This document shows positions 1-8,976 of a DNA stretch of 54,236 bases, piece by piece. The position numbers and the translations under genes are program-made. The notes under the pieces were generated by a model. The model worked only from the letters and a program-made list of their open reading frames with translations, was not told the origin of the DNA and did not search any database. The stretch comes from Armatimonadota bacterium (GTDB lineage: Bacteria; Armatimonadota; SYMT01; JACQGL01), in the NCBI GenBank assembly GCA_016199525.1, contig JACQGL010000247.1, positions 1 through 54,236 on the forward strand, in the 5' to 3' direction. Position 1 is the stretch's first letter, and the number at the start of each line of letters is the position of its first letter.

Positions 1-99
1 CACATCATCGAAGGGGTTCGGGGCCGGTTGCTGCGCCTGCACGGGCACCGCCAGTCCTCCCAGGACCACGGCGCCCGCCCACAGCGCCCATCTCCTCAT
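1..99 (-). CDS. secreted protein, N-terminal fragment running off the left edge
   Basis: A minus-strand ATG at 97-99 opens a frame that stays open to base 1, giving 33 residues. An ideal ribosome binding site (AAAAGGAGG) lies 7 bases upstream. The peptide starts MRRWALWAG and has a hydrophobic core and a likely signal peptidase I site after VQA (residue 22). The mature part begins QQPAPNPFDD. It is therefore the start of an exported protein of unknown family, truncated by the window edge. Overlapping longer frames in this stretch lack a comparable start signal. Confidence 0.75.
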   Translation of the reverse strand, partial: MRRWALWAGAVVLGGLAVPVQAQQPAPNPFDDV

Positions 100-517
100 C
101 GGCCTTCCTCCTTTTGCCGTGTGACCAGGGCTCCGCGACGACGGCTCCTTCAGGAGTGTCCTTGTTTCCTCGTCGAAGGCGCCACGCTGCGAGAGCCCGC
201 CGCCCTGCTCGTCCACGGCCCGAAATGACCGATGGGGGACGGCGCAGGGCACAGTGGCAGTCAGTCAAGCGACCGTCGTGACGATCGCCTACCAGGCAAC
301 AGTGTAGCATACTACTGCCCAGCCGTCAAACTACACGGCGCTCTCTCATCTCCCCAGGAATAAATCGCTCGTATGACTGGTAGGCAAGACAGCACTTGGG
401 GGGGGGGACGAGAGCCGGCGGTCTGCCTGGCGACGGGTACAAACGGCTGGGCCAGCAGCCTCTACGGAAACTACTGGCCCAATCGGCGCTCCCCAGCCAG
501 GGATACAAAGCGGGTGC
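100..517. other. intergenic region without recognised gene
   Basis: This 418-base gap separates the truncated secreted protein from the KGG-repeat gene. I see no coding frame with a convincing start. A run of ten G occurs at 398-407. The AT-richer stretch at about 300-365 could hold the promoter of the leftward secreted-protein gene, but no clear -35/-10 pair stands out. Confidence 0.5.
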
Positions 518-808
518 TTATCCAGCCTGTTTTCCTCGCTCGATCAGCTCCCGTACCCGCTGACCGCCCTTGTGCCCAATCTCCTCATAAAACTGCTGTC
601 CGTGCCGCTCCGAAGTCGTCAGACCGCCCCGTCGGCCGATCCTGGCGTAATGCTCCGCGCCATACCGCGACTTGGTCGTGCTTCCCCCTTTGCGCCCAAT
701 CTGGCCGTAGAAGTTAGTGCCGTAGCGCGATTTGACGGTTTCGCCGCCCTTGCGACCAGCTTCCGCGACCGTCATTTCCTGGCTGGCTTCCGGCTGCTCC
801 CGTGCCAT
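518..808 (-). CDS. KGG-repeat stress protein
   Basis: This 96-residue, very hydrophilic protein is built of a 20-residue repeat. The G(R/H)(K/R)GG core recurs at residues 18, 38, 58 and 78 with exact 20-residue spacing, each followed by a segment like ETVKSRYGTNFYGQI. This is the KGG stress-induced protein family, which includes Bacillus GsiB and resembles plant LEA/Em proteins. Members are linked to desiccation and general stress, often as disordered hydration proteins. A GGAGGAGGG ribosome binding site precedes the ATG. No membrane segment or signal peptide is visible. The family call is firm; the physiological role here is inferred. The gene stands alone between two gaps. Confidence 0.9.
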   Translation of the reverse strand: MAREQPEASQEMTVAEAGRKGGETVKSRYGTNFYGQIGRKGGSTTKSRYGAEHYARIGRRGGLTTSERHGQQFYEEIGHKGGQRVRELIERGKQAG

Positions 809-986
809 CGAAAAATGCCCTCCTCCGCAAGAAAATGACCCTGCCTCCCGCTCGACCAGCCCTACGGCTGGTACGTCGCGGGTCCCTCCGTTCGTACGTT
901 ACCCTTCTGGCAGGCAGCCCTAAACCTGCAACCCGGGGAAGGGACTGTTCGCGAGGGGTCTGGCGCTGAATCGGTGGCAGAGAAGA

Positions 987-1790
987 TCAGTAGCGCAACA
1001 CCTCACCCGTGCTGTCCGCGTGGCGCCAGTGAACGTGCGCCAGCTGCTCCCGCGCCTGCGCTACGAGCAGACGTGCGTCACTGGCCAGGGCGAGGAACCG
1101 AAAGCCTTCCGCCAGCCGTCGGTTGATGGCTTCGTAATCGGCAGTGTGGATGCCCGCCGCCACGCCGTACTTCGCCGCCGTGACGCGTATGTGTTCGAGA
1201 GCCTGGACGAACTCCGGATCGTCGGTTTCCATGCGTGGCGGCCGCCCCATCTGCGCCAGGAGATCGTTGGGGCCGATGAACACCGCGTCCACCCCCTCGA
1301 CGCTTAGAATAGCGTCCGCGTTTTCCACCGCCTGGGGGCTTTCCGCCTGGATGACCACCAGGATCTCGTCGTTAGCGCGCGCGTAGTACGAGGCGGGATC
1401 AGCCTGGAAGTTCAGGGCGTGCAGTGCACCACCCACACTGCGAATGCCGCGCCGCGGGTACTTGGCGGCCGCCACCGCCGCTTCGGCCTCCGCCCGCGTG
1501 TTCACCATAGGGACGACGATCCCCCATGCACCGCAGTCGAGGACGCGCTTGATGTTCTCCGCCGTGTTCCAGGGGACGCGTGCCAGCGGACAACTACCCG
1601 CCATCGCTATCGCAGCGAACATCTCTGCCGCGGTTTCGATGCCAATCGGCTGGTGCTCCAGATCCACCGTCAGCCAGTCGAAGCCGACCTGGGCCACGTA
1701 ACGGGCCGAGATGGCGCTGGGGATTCCTAGCCAGGTGCCGATGCTGGCCTCGCCCTCCTTCAGGCGGCGCTTGACGGTATTGACGCGCAT
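987..1790 (-). CDS. HpcH/HpaI-type class II aldolase
   Basis: The 267-residue protein has the layout of the HpaI family, Mg/Mn-dependent pyruvate aldolases that split 4-hydroxy-2-oxo acids such as 2,4-dihydroxyhept-2-ene-1,7-dioate. Visible motifs are the catalytic His46 in DLEHQP, Arg71 in LARVP, the metal ligand Glu150 in VIQAES and Asp176 in FIGPNDL. Each lies one residue off its usual position in E. coli HpaI. The PRRGIRSVGG segment matches the substrate loop. An AAAGGA site precedes the ATG. Length is normal for the family. No aromatic-degradation genes lie nearby, so the true substrate cannot be told; 2-keto-3-deoxy sugar acids are an alternative. Confidence 0.88.
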   Translation of the reverse strand: MRVNTVKRRLKEGEASIGTWLGIPSAISARYVAQVGFDWLTVDLEHQPIGIETAAEMFAAIAMAGSCPLARVPWNTAENIKRVLDCGAWGIVVPMVNTRAEAEAAVAAAKYPRRGIRSVGGALHALNFQADPASYYARANDEILVVIQAESPQAVENADAILSVEGVDAVFIGPNDLLAQMGRPPRMETDDPEFVQALEHIRVTAAKYGVAAGIHTADYEAINRRLAEGFRFLALASDARLLVAQAREQLAHVHWRHADSTGEVLRY

Positions 1791-1926
1791 AGATGGTAAT
1801 CCTTTACGGGGAGCAGCGGGTAGTCACGCGGTTCATCGCCGTGTTCGACGCACGGCGAAGCACGCTGCTATGAAGCACACACCATCAATGGTGCAACAGA
1901 CCGCGTGCCACGCTCCCCAACGAGGA

Positions 1927-2439
1927 CTACTTCCCCGGCCTCTCCCGCGCCTCCTGCGCGAAAAACGCCTCGGCGATAAGCACCGCCGCGTAATCGTCAA
2001 TCGGCACAGGCGGCACCCGCAAACCCCGGGGTACCAGGCGACGCCAGCCACGGGGAGGATGGTCGCGGAAGTAGCGCTCGCGGGCATGGCGGGTGGTATC
2101 ACGCTCGGACACCGTCACCGGCGTCACGCCCGCGGTTTCCAGGGACTGGCGCACCGGCCGATGCGCAGTGCCGGCCCCCAGGATCACCCGTGCCCCCGTC
2201 TCTTCATGCCAGGCACTAACCAGCACGGGGCAGGTGACCGAATCGACCACCGCTCGTCGGAGGACGACGCCGTCTTCCCGCACCAGCGCCAGACCACACT
2301 TCTCGCGGCCCGGGTCCACCGCAATCACCAGCGCCGGCGCTCCGGGGGTGCCCACGGCGGCCGCCCTATCCCCGGGACGCCGTCGGGTCGGGGAATCCTT
2401 CGGCCCTGATTGGCGAGAACGGCTCAACCTCACTCTCAC
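1927..2439 (-). CDS. YqgF/RuvX-like RNase H-fold nuclease domain protein
   Basis: The core starts LVIAVDPGREKCGLALV, the beta-strand and catalytic Asp of the YqgF/RuvX RNase H fold (pre-16S rRNA processing nuclease or resolvase-like). A second conserved segment is DDYAAVLIAEAFF near the C-terminus. The frame stays open far upstream, but the preceding DUF3084 gene ends at 2436. I chose the GTG that overlaps that stop (GTGA), giving 170 residues; a GTG about 28 codons further in is also possible. The overlap implies translational coupling to the DUF3084 gene. Whether it is the cell's essential YqgF or a divergent paralogue is not clear. The Pro/Arg-rich N-terminus is not part of the fold. Confidence 0.72.
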   Translation of the reverse strand: MRVRLSRSRQSGPKDSPTRRRPGDRAAAVGTPGAPALVIAVDPGREKCGLALVREDGVVLRRAVVDSVTCPVLVSAWHEETGARVILGAGTAHRPVRQSLETAGVTPVTVSERDTTRHARERYFRDHPPRGWRRLVPRGLRVPPVPIDDYAAVLIAEAFFAQEARERPGK

Positions 2440-4070
2440 ATCTTGGAGCGCAAGCTCTCCACTTGCAGGTCCAAATCTAGTGGGCCGCTGGTCCAGGTAT
2501 CGTACCGGGCGATGGCCCTTACCCGGGCAAGCCCACGGCACGATTTGACCTTCCGGATGACGTCCGATAGGTTATCCCACTCTACGTGCGCTAGCTCCCA
2601 CTGCTCCCCCGGCTCGATGCCCAGGTGCTCCACCATCTCGCGGCGGACATCCACCTGGAGGAAGCGGAGCAGATAAGCCCAGAGGTCCTTTCGGCTCTCC
2701 CGTGAATCGAGAGTGGTGGCCGCCACCTCCTCACCCCGGCGGACGGCCAGCCGCATCGGCGTCGCCGTAATGTAGAGCGGCACCGGTGTTCCGGCGGGGA
2801 CATTCCGGCTGGCCAGGGCGCGGAACAGCAGAGCGCCGCCGTCACGAAGGGTGCCCATCTCCAGATGGGCCAGGATTTCCCCTTCGGCACTGAGCACCCG
2901 ACCTTCCCCGCTCGCCTCGTCCAGCACCCGCACCTCATCCAGGAAGACGGGCGAACCGCCCGGTCGGTTTGCCCGCGCGCCGCGCCGCTCGGCATTCACT
3001 CGCACTTCGTACAGCAGGTACTGAAGAGCATTACGAATGATCTCGGGCGGCGCGCCTGCGGGAAGCGGCCGCCGCGCCACCTCCTGGCCGGCGGTGTAGA
3101 TCAAGTCCCGCTTCTCGTAAGGCTCTATGCGCCCCTCAAGGCGCTCCACCTCCCACTGCAACGTGGCCAGGCGATTCTGGGCGCGCACCACCCGCTCGCC
3201 CGCCTCCCTGGCCTTCTCCTCCTCCTCACGCAGTCGCTTCGTCACCTCTTCAGCCTGCCTCTGCAGGACCTGGGTTTGCTGCCCCAGTGTATCATTGGCC
3301 CCTTTCAGGCGCGTGTTGGTCTGCTGGAGGGCATCCAGCTGACCGTTCAGCGACTGCGCCTCAACCTGGAGCCGGTGCACCTCGGCCTGCGCGCGGGCCA
3401 GCTCGGCTCGCGCCCGCTGGAGGTTGCCCTCTGCCGTCTGGAGGTCTTTTTGGGCCCGGTCCAGGTCTCCCCGGGTACGGGAGAAGGCGTTCTGAAGCCC
3501 TTCCTGCTTATTGCGCAGCGAACCATAGTTATGGTGGAGCGTCTGATAGGCGCGTTGCTGCCGCGTCAGCGTGCGCGTCAGGCGGGCGTTCGATGCCGCC
3601 AGGTGCGTGTTCCGGCCTTGCAGGTTCTGATTGCGGGCGAGCAGGTTCCGATTGCGTCCCTCCAGCCGCTGGTTGCGCGCTGTGAGACCCGCGTTGCTCT
3701 CCTGCAGGCGCCGGTTCTGCTCCTGGAGGTGGTGATTGGTGGCTTCCAGATCCTGGTTCAGGCGCTGCGCCCGTGCAAGCCGCTCGCTCTCTACCTGCAC
3801 GCGGGCCTCCAGCTGCCCCTGCTGCTGCAGCAGGCGCTCTCCGTGAAGCACCGCGATCCGCACGTTGCGTGATACCCCGAACGCGGACGCGAGCGAGACG
3901 CCCGCGATCAGCACGCCGGTGATAATCGTGACCAGCACCGCAGTGTGGCGCGGCCGAAGCCCGAACAGGGAGAGGCGCCGCTTGCCGAGACGCCGGCCGA
4001 TCAGATCGCCCAGGTAGGCAATGAGGCCACAAACCGCGAGAAAGAAGAGCAGGACGAGTGCCGTACCCAC
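2436..4070 (-). CDS. DUF3084 membrane-anchored coiled-coil protein
   Basis: The start is a GTG at 4068-4070 with a GGAGGGGG site just upstream; the longer open frame overlaps the LptF/G gene and is not plausible. The 544-residue product has two N-terminal membrane segments (about residues 2-20 and 43-64). Between them lies a basic loop, KRRLSLFGLRPRHTAV, typical of DUF3084. A long coiled coil of repeated Gln/Asn/Leu/Arg heptads spans about 75-320. A globular C-terminal domain holds the ALLFRALASRNVPAGTPV segment. The family is known mainly from cyanobacteria and related diderms and has no established function. Its place directly after the Lpt genes suggests envelope work, perhaps spanning the periplasm. 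The start overlaps the end of the LptF/G gene's upstream frame only slightly. Confidence 0.85.
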   Translation of the reverse strand: MGTALVLLFFLAVCGLIAYLGDLIGRRLGKRRLSLFGLRPRHTAVLVTIITGVLIAGVSLASAFGVSRNVRIAVLHGERLLQQQGQLEARVQVESERLARAQRLNQDLEATNHHLQEQNRRLQESNAGLTARNQRLEGRNRNLLARNQNLQGRNTHLAASNARLTRTLTRQQRAYQTLHHNYGSLRNKQEGLQNAFSRTRGDLDRAQKDLQTAEGNLQRARAELARAQAEVHRLQVEAQSLNGQLDALQQTNTRLKGANDTLGQQTQVLQRQAEEVTKRLREEEEKAREAGERVVRAQNRLATLQWEVERLEGRIEPYEKRDLIYTAGQEVARRPLPAGAPPEIIRNALQYLLYEVRVNAERRGARANRPGGSPVFLDEVRVLDEASGEGRVLSAEGEILAHLEMGTLRDGGALLFRALASRNVPAGTPVPLYITATPMRLAVRRGEEVAATTLDSRESRKDLWAYLLRFLQVDVRREMVEHLGIEPGEQWELAHVEWDNLSDVIRKVKSCRGLARVRAIARYDTWTSGPLDLDLQVESLRSKM

Positions 4071-4102
4071 CGTGCCCCCTCCAGATCCCGACGCCGCTGG
4101 GA

Positions 4103-5233
4103 TTACCGGGTCGCGCGCCAGGTGAATCCCAGCCCGACGAGGAAGCCAACTCCGTTGGCCACCCAGCTGGCGGCCAGCGGTGGCAGCGTGCCGTTTTCGC
4201 CCAGCACCCGGGCGCTGCTCCACAGCAGATAAAACCCGAACACGATCAGAATACTCAACCCCAGCCCCACCGCGGTCCCGCCCCGCTGCCGCCGGATGCC
4301 CAACGGCGTGCCAATAAGCGCGAACACCAGGCAAATAAAAGGATCGGCGAGCTTGCGGTGCCGCTCGACCTCCATCTCCAGCAGCTTCTTGGGCGACACC
4401 CCTTGCCGCTTCAGATCTTCGATGTAGTCGGATAGCTCGTAGTAGGTCATCTCTTCCGGCTCTTTCAGGGAGGCGCGGATCTGCTTGGGGGTGCGGTTGA
4501 CCTTCACCGCCCATTCGCTGAAATGCTGGACAACCTGGTAGCGTTGCAGCGTCTGTTGCTCAAGATACTTTGCCTGGCCATCGTGGAAGATCCAACGTGT
4601 GGGATCCGCCTCGTCCCACTCGCACCACTTGGCTTCCACAAGGAGGTTCACCGTATTGCCGTCGGGCGCGTACTCCAGGAAGACCACGTTCTCCATTCGG
4701 CCTGCATCCACGTCAAAGCGCGTGGCGTTGAACGTGCGCTGTCGCACGCCCCGCTCCACATCCTGGTAGAAGAATCCCCTTTCGGGATCCAGTTCACGGA
4801 CTCCCCCCTTGATGGCTGCCTGGATGACCATTTCCAACCGGTGCGCCCGCCGTGCCGCCGTGGGAACAATGCGCTCGTTGATGAGCAGGCTGCCCACACT
4901 GAGGAGTAGCCCGATGACCATCGCCGCGGCCCCCACGCGCAGTAATGGTGTCCCCGCCGCCTGGATGGCCACCAGCTCGCTATCGCTGGAAAGCCGCCCG
5001 AAAGCCAGCAGCGCTGCCAGCAGAACCGCCATGGGCAGCACGAACGGCAGCAGGCTTACCCAACGAAGACAGAACAGCTCCGAGATCGCCCAGAGCGGGG
5101 CACCCCGCGAGAGCAGCGCCACCAGCTTCAACAGCGCCGTCGCCACCACCAGAAGAGTGGAGAACATCGCCAGCCCGAAGAGCAACGGCAGGGCCATTTC
5201 ACGGACCACGTAACGGTCCAGCAGCGGGATCAA
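4103..5233 (-). CDS. LptF/LptG family LPS export permease
   Basis: This 376-residue YjgP/YjgQ-family protein has the family layout: membrane segments near residues 15-35, 60-80 and 97-118, a periplasmic beta-jellyroll (about 130-270), and three segments near the C-terminus. The segment [23 protein letters not shown] is typical of the second membrane bundle. In the LptB2FG transporter it extracts lipopolysaccharide from the inner membrane. The start appears to be a TTG (5231-5233) overlapping the TGA of lptB, so translation is probably coupled; an internal ATG at 5197 is the alternative. Only one such permease gene is present, where proteobacteria carry lptF and lptG. The choice between F and G is therefore open. 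Confidence 0.88.
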   Translation of the reverse strand: MIPLLDRYVVREMALPLLFGLAMFSTLLVVATALLKLVALLSRGAPLWAISELFCLRWVSLLPFVLPMAVLLAALLAFGRLSSDSELVAIQAAGTPLLRVGAAAMVIGLLLSVGSLLINERIVPTAARRAHRLEMVIQAAIKGGVRELDPERGFFYQDVERGVRQRTFNATRFDVDAGRMENVVFLEYAPDGNTVNLLVEAKWCEWDEADPTRWIFHDGQAKYLEQQTLQRYQVVQHFSEWAVKVNRTPKQIRASLKEPEEMTYYELSDYIEDLKRQGVSPKKLLEMEVERHRKLADPFICLVFALIGTPLGIRRQRGGTAVGLGLSILIVFGFYLLWSSARVLGENGTLPPLAASWVANGVGFLVGLGFTWRATR

Positions 5234-5949
5234 AGCCGGAAGTTCTCCCCAAAATAGTGCTGGCGCGCCACCGGGTCCGCGGCGATCGCCGCCGAAGTGC
5301 CCGAGGCCACGATGCGCCCCTCGCTGATGATATAGGCGTGGTCCGTGGTAGCCAGCGTCTCACGCACGTTGTGATCGGTGATCAGTACGCCGATGCCTCG
5401 CGACTTCAGATGGCGGACCAGCTGCTGGATGACACCCACCTCAATCGGATCGATACCGGTGAACGGCTCGTCCAGCAAGATGAAAGAGGGCTCGGTGCAG
5501 AGCGCACGGGCGATTTCCAGCCGCCGTCGCTCGCCGCCGGAAAGAACCCCGCCCCGCTGCCGCCGCAGGTGTGCCAGGCTGAACTCGGCCAGCAGTCGCT
5601 CGATCCGTGCTTCTGCCTCCTTCCGCGGCACGTGGGCAAGCTGCAGGACCAGTCGCAGGTTCTCCTCCACCGTTAGGCGGCGAAAAGCGGAGGGCTCCTG
5701 TGGCAGGTAGCCAATGCCCGCCCGGGCCCGTCGATACATCGGCAGCCGCGTTACCTCCTGCCCATGAAGGAACACCGCCCCTGCTTCGGGCCGTACCAGG
5801 CCCACCACCATGTAAAAAGTGGTCGTCTTGCCCGCGCCGTTCGGACCCAGCAGCCCTACAATCTCCCCCTGCCCCAGCGCCAGGGAAACACGATCTACTA
5901 CGCGGCGGCGGCGATAGGACTTCACCAGGTCCCGCGTCTGAAGTTCCAT
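5230..5949 (-). CDS. lptB: LPS export ABC transporter ATP-binding protein LptB
   Basis: The 239-residue ATPase carries Walker [10 protein letters not shown], the signature [15 protein letters not shown], Walker [14 protein letters not shown] and the switch histidine in [12 protein letters not shown]. The segment [15 protein letters not shown] and the overall length are typical of LptB. It powers LPS extraction by the LptF/G permease encoded immediately downstream with a 4-base overlap. Only 6 bases separate it from the LptA-like gene upstream. No strong ribosome binding site is seen, in keeping with coupled translation. Confidence 0.95.
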   Translation of the reverse strand: MELQTRDLVKSYRRRRVVDRVSLALGQGEIVGLLGPNGAGKTTTFYMVVGLVRPEAGAVFLHGQEVTRLPMYRRARAGIGYLPQEPSAFRRLTVEENLRLVLQLAHVPRKEAEARIERLLAEFSLAHLRRQRGGVLSGGERRRLEIARALCTEPSFILLDEPFTGIDPIEVGVIQQLVRHLKSRGIGVLITDHNVRETLATTDHAYIISEGRIVASGTSAAIAADPVARQHYFGENFRL

Positions 5950-5955
5950 AGAGAT

Positions 5956-7014
5956 CTACTTCTTCCCGTCCGGAGTGGCAGGCTTCTGCTCTTCCTTCTT
6001 TGGCGGGACCCGCTTCAGGACCTGCGCCCGGCCGCCTGGCCCCCCGGTGACCGTTCCCACTTCCTTCTCCACGTCGTATACCAGGCGGTCGCCCACCAGC
6101 TCATCTGGTTGCTCCCGGTTGGGAGCAAAGTAGCGCCCGGCCACATCACCCGTCACGGTGATGAGGTGTGTCTGGCGCTGGTAGACGCCGTTGCGACCTG
6201 TGACGTGCATCCGTCCGCCCTGGCTGCCCTTGCCGTCGAACACGACGTCTCCCTCAGCGTAGATCGTTGTCACCTGGTTATCCTCGGGGTTGATCTGGAA
6301 ACGCAACCGATTGGCCCGCAGGGTGGTGGGGCCTTGCGTAACGACGGGGTTGCCGGTAACCACGTACTCGCTTCCGTTCGCCCCACCGGTAACCTGGACA
6401 GTGTCGCCGCGGAGATCGATCGGCTCGGGCGTGGGCCCGCCTTTCTTGCCCAGCGGTTTGACCACCAGCGTGACCGGCGCCGCGCTGGTGCGGTGTACCA
6501 CAGTGACATGCTTATCGAGATCCATTTCCGCGCGCTCGCCGCGCATCACCGCCGGCTCGGCGAGGTCCGCGGCAGCGTAGTGGATGGTCACTCCCCCCGT
6601 TAGCTCGGCGTGGCGCTCTGCCTCGCGGTATTCGGCGGCATCGCCCTCCGCGCGGATGCTCGTCTTCTCATCCTGTTTCTGTGTGAGCACCACCTGACCG
6701 TGCGCCGTCGCCCATTGCAGGTCCTGTTCTTCGCTCAGCTGCACCGTCATCTGGCTGGCAGTCATCCGGGCGCGGGCGGACTCCAGCTCCACGTTGCCGC
6801 GAAACTCTCCCCGACGGGTGTTGAACGCCCAGTCGAACGTATCGGACTGGACGGTCACGCCTGAGGGGATCTCCATCTTCTGGCGCCCCCCAGGCGCGGG
6901 AGGCGAAGGGGCCGGTGCCCCGGAAGGCGCCGGCGCGCCGAGCGCGGTTAGCGCCAGCCCGGCGATCGCACTGGCGGCCAAGTACAGGAACAGTCGGATG
7001 GGTGCTCGTGTCAC
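5956..7014 (-). CDS. LptA/OstA-like periplasmic LPS transport protein
   Basis: The 352-residue protein starts at a GTG about 9 bases after a GGGAG site. It has an N-terminal signal or anchor (residues 5-27), then a Pro/Ala-rich linker, then repeated beta-strand motifs of the OstA/LptA fold. Examples are the DTFDWAFNTRRGEFRGNV segment, GDAAEYREAERHAELTGGV and a second block ending GDRLVYDVEKEVGTVTG. LptA bridges the inner and outer membranes by stacking of the beta-jellyroll. This protein is about twice the E. coli length and may hold two OstA units in tandem. It ends in a Lys/Pro-rich tail. It sits directly before lptB, as lptA does in many genomes. The role is inferred from fold and context. 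Confidence 0.82.
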   Translation of the reverse strand: MTRAPIRLFLYLAASAIAGLALTALGAPAPSGAPAPSPPAPGGRQKMEIPSGVTVQSDTFDWAFNTRRGEFRGNVELESARARMTASQMTVQLSEEQDLQWATAHGQVVLTQKQDEKTSIRAEGDAAEYREAERHAELTGGVTIHYAAADLAEPAVMRGERAEMDLDKHVTVVHRTSAAPVTLVVKPLGKKGGPTPEPIDLRGDTVQVTGGANGSEYVVTGNPVVTQGPTTLRANRLRFQINPEDNQVTTIYAEGDVVFDGKGSQGGRMHVTGRNGVYQRQTHLITVTGDVAGRYFAPNREQPDELVGDRLVYDVEKEVGTVTGGPGGRAQVLKRVPPKKEEQKPATPDGKK

Positions 7015-7214
7015 TGCCGCATACTCCCACCCCGACGACGCCGGGGCTACTTGCTTCCTATTTTCTTATTCTCTTACCCTTGTGCCAGTGGTTGGGGTTC
7101 TGGAATAGGAGCGCGATTGATAATGGGGCGCTGTCGCCGTCGACATCCCGGTTGCCTTCCGCGTTGTGGACGCGCCTGTTCCCGTTCACCAGATAACCTC
7201 GGGCATCCCGCCCC

Positions 7215-8144
7215 TTATTGCCTGCCCGGCGTTCCTGGTCCTCCCTGTTTCGTTCTTGCCCCTTCGCCATTCGCCTTTCGTCTTGCCAGCCGATTGAACC
7301 AGATGCGCGCCGAACCACTGAGGCGCACGGTCTTCAGGGCCGTATTCGCGTCCAGTCGACGTGCCGTAGCGTGCCCCTCCGGGGACTCCAGATACACCGA
7401 GCCGCGCGCGTTAATGCGCTGCGCGCGGGTAAGCCACCGCGCCTCATCGGCGCGCACCCGCCGCCCGGCGCGGTTGGTAAACACCACCTTGCCCCAGGCG
7501 TTCATCTCACCGGTGGCGGTGTTCCACCGCCCGCGCTGTGCGCGGGCTTCGCTGCCCTCCGCGGGACGGAACGCCCGAACCCCGGCGGGCATCGTCACCA
7601 CTCCATCCAGATACTCGGCCCGCGGCCCTTCAGCGCGCATATCCTCCTTGCCGCCCGACAGGGTCCGGCAGCGCGCCTGCTCGAGAACGAGGCCACCGGT
7701 CTTCGCCGTCCACACTCCTCGCTCGCCATCCAGCAGGGTCTTGCCATCCACGCTCTCGAGGTGCACGCTCTGCTCCGCGCGCAGCAACCCGCTCTCCCAG
7801 ATCGCTGCCGGCGCCGTCACCACGAGCTGCGGATGACCTTCTTTGAACAGCCGCGCCCGCACGTTGGCCATGCGGACCGGGGTGTGCTGGCTGGTGCCGG
7901 GCTGATAGCCGCCCTTAATCTGATCGTGCTGCGCCTCCAGGAGGCGACGGCCGCGCACGTCATCCACGGTGAATTCGCCCTTACTGATCCGGACGTCCAC
8001 CGGGGCCGTCCCCTCCTCCGGGTGGGGGGCCACCACCTCGCCCTGGCCGCGCGGCCGGCGGGGGGCGCAGCCGGCGCTCACACCGATCAGCACGGCCAGC
8101 GCCAGGGCCACCAGCGCTTTCGAATCGGCCCCCCCGCGCCGCAC
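7215..8144 (-). CDS. LptC-like lipoprotein of the LPS export cluster
   Basis: The frame opens further upstream, but the glycosyltransferase ends at 8171. A GTG at 8144 gives a compact lipoprotein signal (MRRGGADSKALVALALAVLI) ending in the lipobox-like SAGC, about 27 residues in. The mature part has repeated short beta-strand motifs such as GVWTAKTGGLVLEQARC, GPRAEYLDGVVTMP and GRWNTATGEMNAWGKVVF, the pattern of LptC/OstA-like domains. E. coli LptC is anchored by a membrane helix and is shorter. Here a lipid anchor and several repeat units seem to be used instead. The C-terminus is Arg/Gly-rich. It lies between the GT2 gene and the LptA-like gene, and the 200-base gap after it shows no gene. 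The start is uncertain by about 30 codons. Confidence 0.72.
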   Translation of the reverse strand: MRRGGADSKALVALALAVLIGVSAGCAPRRPRGQGEVVAPHPEEGTAPVDVRISKGEFTVDDVRGRRLLEAQHDQIKGGYQPGTSQHTPVRMANVRARLFKEGHPQLVVTAPAAIWESGLLRAEQSVHLESVDGKTLLDGERGVWTAKTGGLVLEQARCRTLSGGKEDMRAEGPRAEYLDGVVTMPAGVRAFRPAEGSEARAQRGRWNTATGEMNAWGKVVFTNRAGRRVRADEARWLTRAQRINARGSVYLESPEGHATARRLDANTALKTVRLSGSARIWFNRLARRKANGEGARTKQGGPGTPGRQ

Positions 8145-8170
8145 GGCGGACGACGGTTGCCTCGGATGTG

Positions 8171-8914
8171 CTACTTTGAGAAGCGATAGCGGATCAGCGT
8201 CCACAGCGCCTGAGCTCCATCCCACCAGCGGATCTTCTTTCCGGCATCGAACGAGCGAGGCACGTAACGGATCGGCACCTCCAGGATGCGCTGCCCCCGT
8301 CGCCCGAGTTTCGCCGTCACCTCGGGGCAGAATTCGAAGCGTCGACAGCGAAGATCGAGATCACGCAGCAGCTGCATATCGATCGCCTTGTAGCAGGTGG
8401 CCTCGTCGGTAATCCCCGCGCCGTACAACAGGTTCGCCGTCGCCGCCAGAATACGGTTGCAAATATAGTTGGCCAGCCGCATGGGGGGACGCCCGTTCAG
8501 GAAGCGAGACCCGTAGACTGCCCGCGCCTCCCCGCGCGCAATGAGGGCGATCAATCGCGGCACATCCTGTGGATCGTACTCGAGATCTGCATCCTGAATT
8601 ACGACCACATCCCCGGTGGCGACCTCCAGAGCGGTGCGAATCGCCATCCCCTTCCCCAGGTTCCGGGGGTGACAGAGGCATCGGATCCCGGGCTCCTGGG
8701 CGAGAATCTCCGCGCTACCATCCGTGGAGGCATCATCAACCACCAGGATCTCCTTCGGCCAGTCGAGGGCACGGACGCGGCGGAGCGCCTCACGGATCGT
8801 CTCCCGCTCGTTGTAGACCGGAATGATGACGGAGATCGTCAGCAGGCGCGCGGGCGCCTCGCCTTCGACGGGCGGAGCGGCGGCAGCGCGAGCCTTCGGC
8901 TTCGTAGTTGCCAC
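8171..8914 (-). CDS. GT2 family glycosyltransferase (dolichol-phosphate-sugar synthase-like)
   Basis: The start is a GTG at 8914, six bases after AGGAAGGAAAT. The 247-residue protein has the GT-A fold: SVIIPVYNERETI, the nucleotide-binding VVDDASTDGS, HPRNLGKGMAIRTAL, and the metal-binding QDADLEYDP (DxD-like). The acceptor segment VYGSRFLNGR follows, and later DEATCYKAID. This resembles polyprenyl-phosphate mannose/glucose transferases. There is no C-terminal membrane pair, so it is the short, soluble or peripheral form. In this setting it probably makes the lipid-linked sugar donor used by the neighbouring GT-C-like membrane enzymes for lipid A or O-antigen decoration. That role is inferred. 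Confidence 0.88.
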   Translation of the reverse strand: MATTKPKARAAAAPPVEGEAPARLLTISVIIPVYNERETIREALRRVRALDWPKEILVVDDASTDGSAEILAQEPGIRCLCHPRNLGKGMAIRTALEVATGDVVVIQDADLEYDPQDVPRLIALIARGEARAVYGSRFLNGRPPMRLANYICNRILAATANLLYGAGITDEATCYKAIDMQLLRDLDLRCRRFEFCPEVTAKLGRRGQRILEVPIRYVPRSFDAGKKIRWWDGAQALWTLIRYRFSK

Positions 8915-8976
8915 GCGGGGATTTCCTTCCTGCTGCCTTTCGCACGCAGACCGGGCGGCGTATTCCCATTCGGGAG

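Noticed and set aside
398-407. Run of ten G considered as a phase-variation tract.
   Set aside because: It is not inside or directly before a gene that I can support, and may be a sequencing or assembly artefact.
4071-4514. N-terminal extension of the DUF3084 frame through the LptF/G gene.
   Set aside because: It would overlap more than 400 bases of a conserved gene. The GTG at 4070 with GGAGGGGG gives the usual DUF3084 start.
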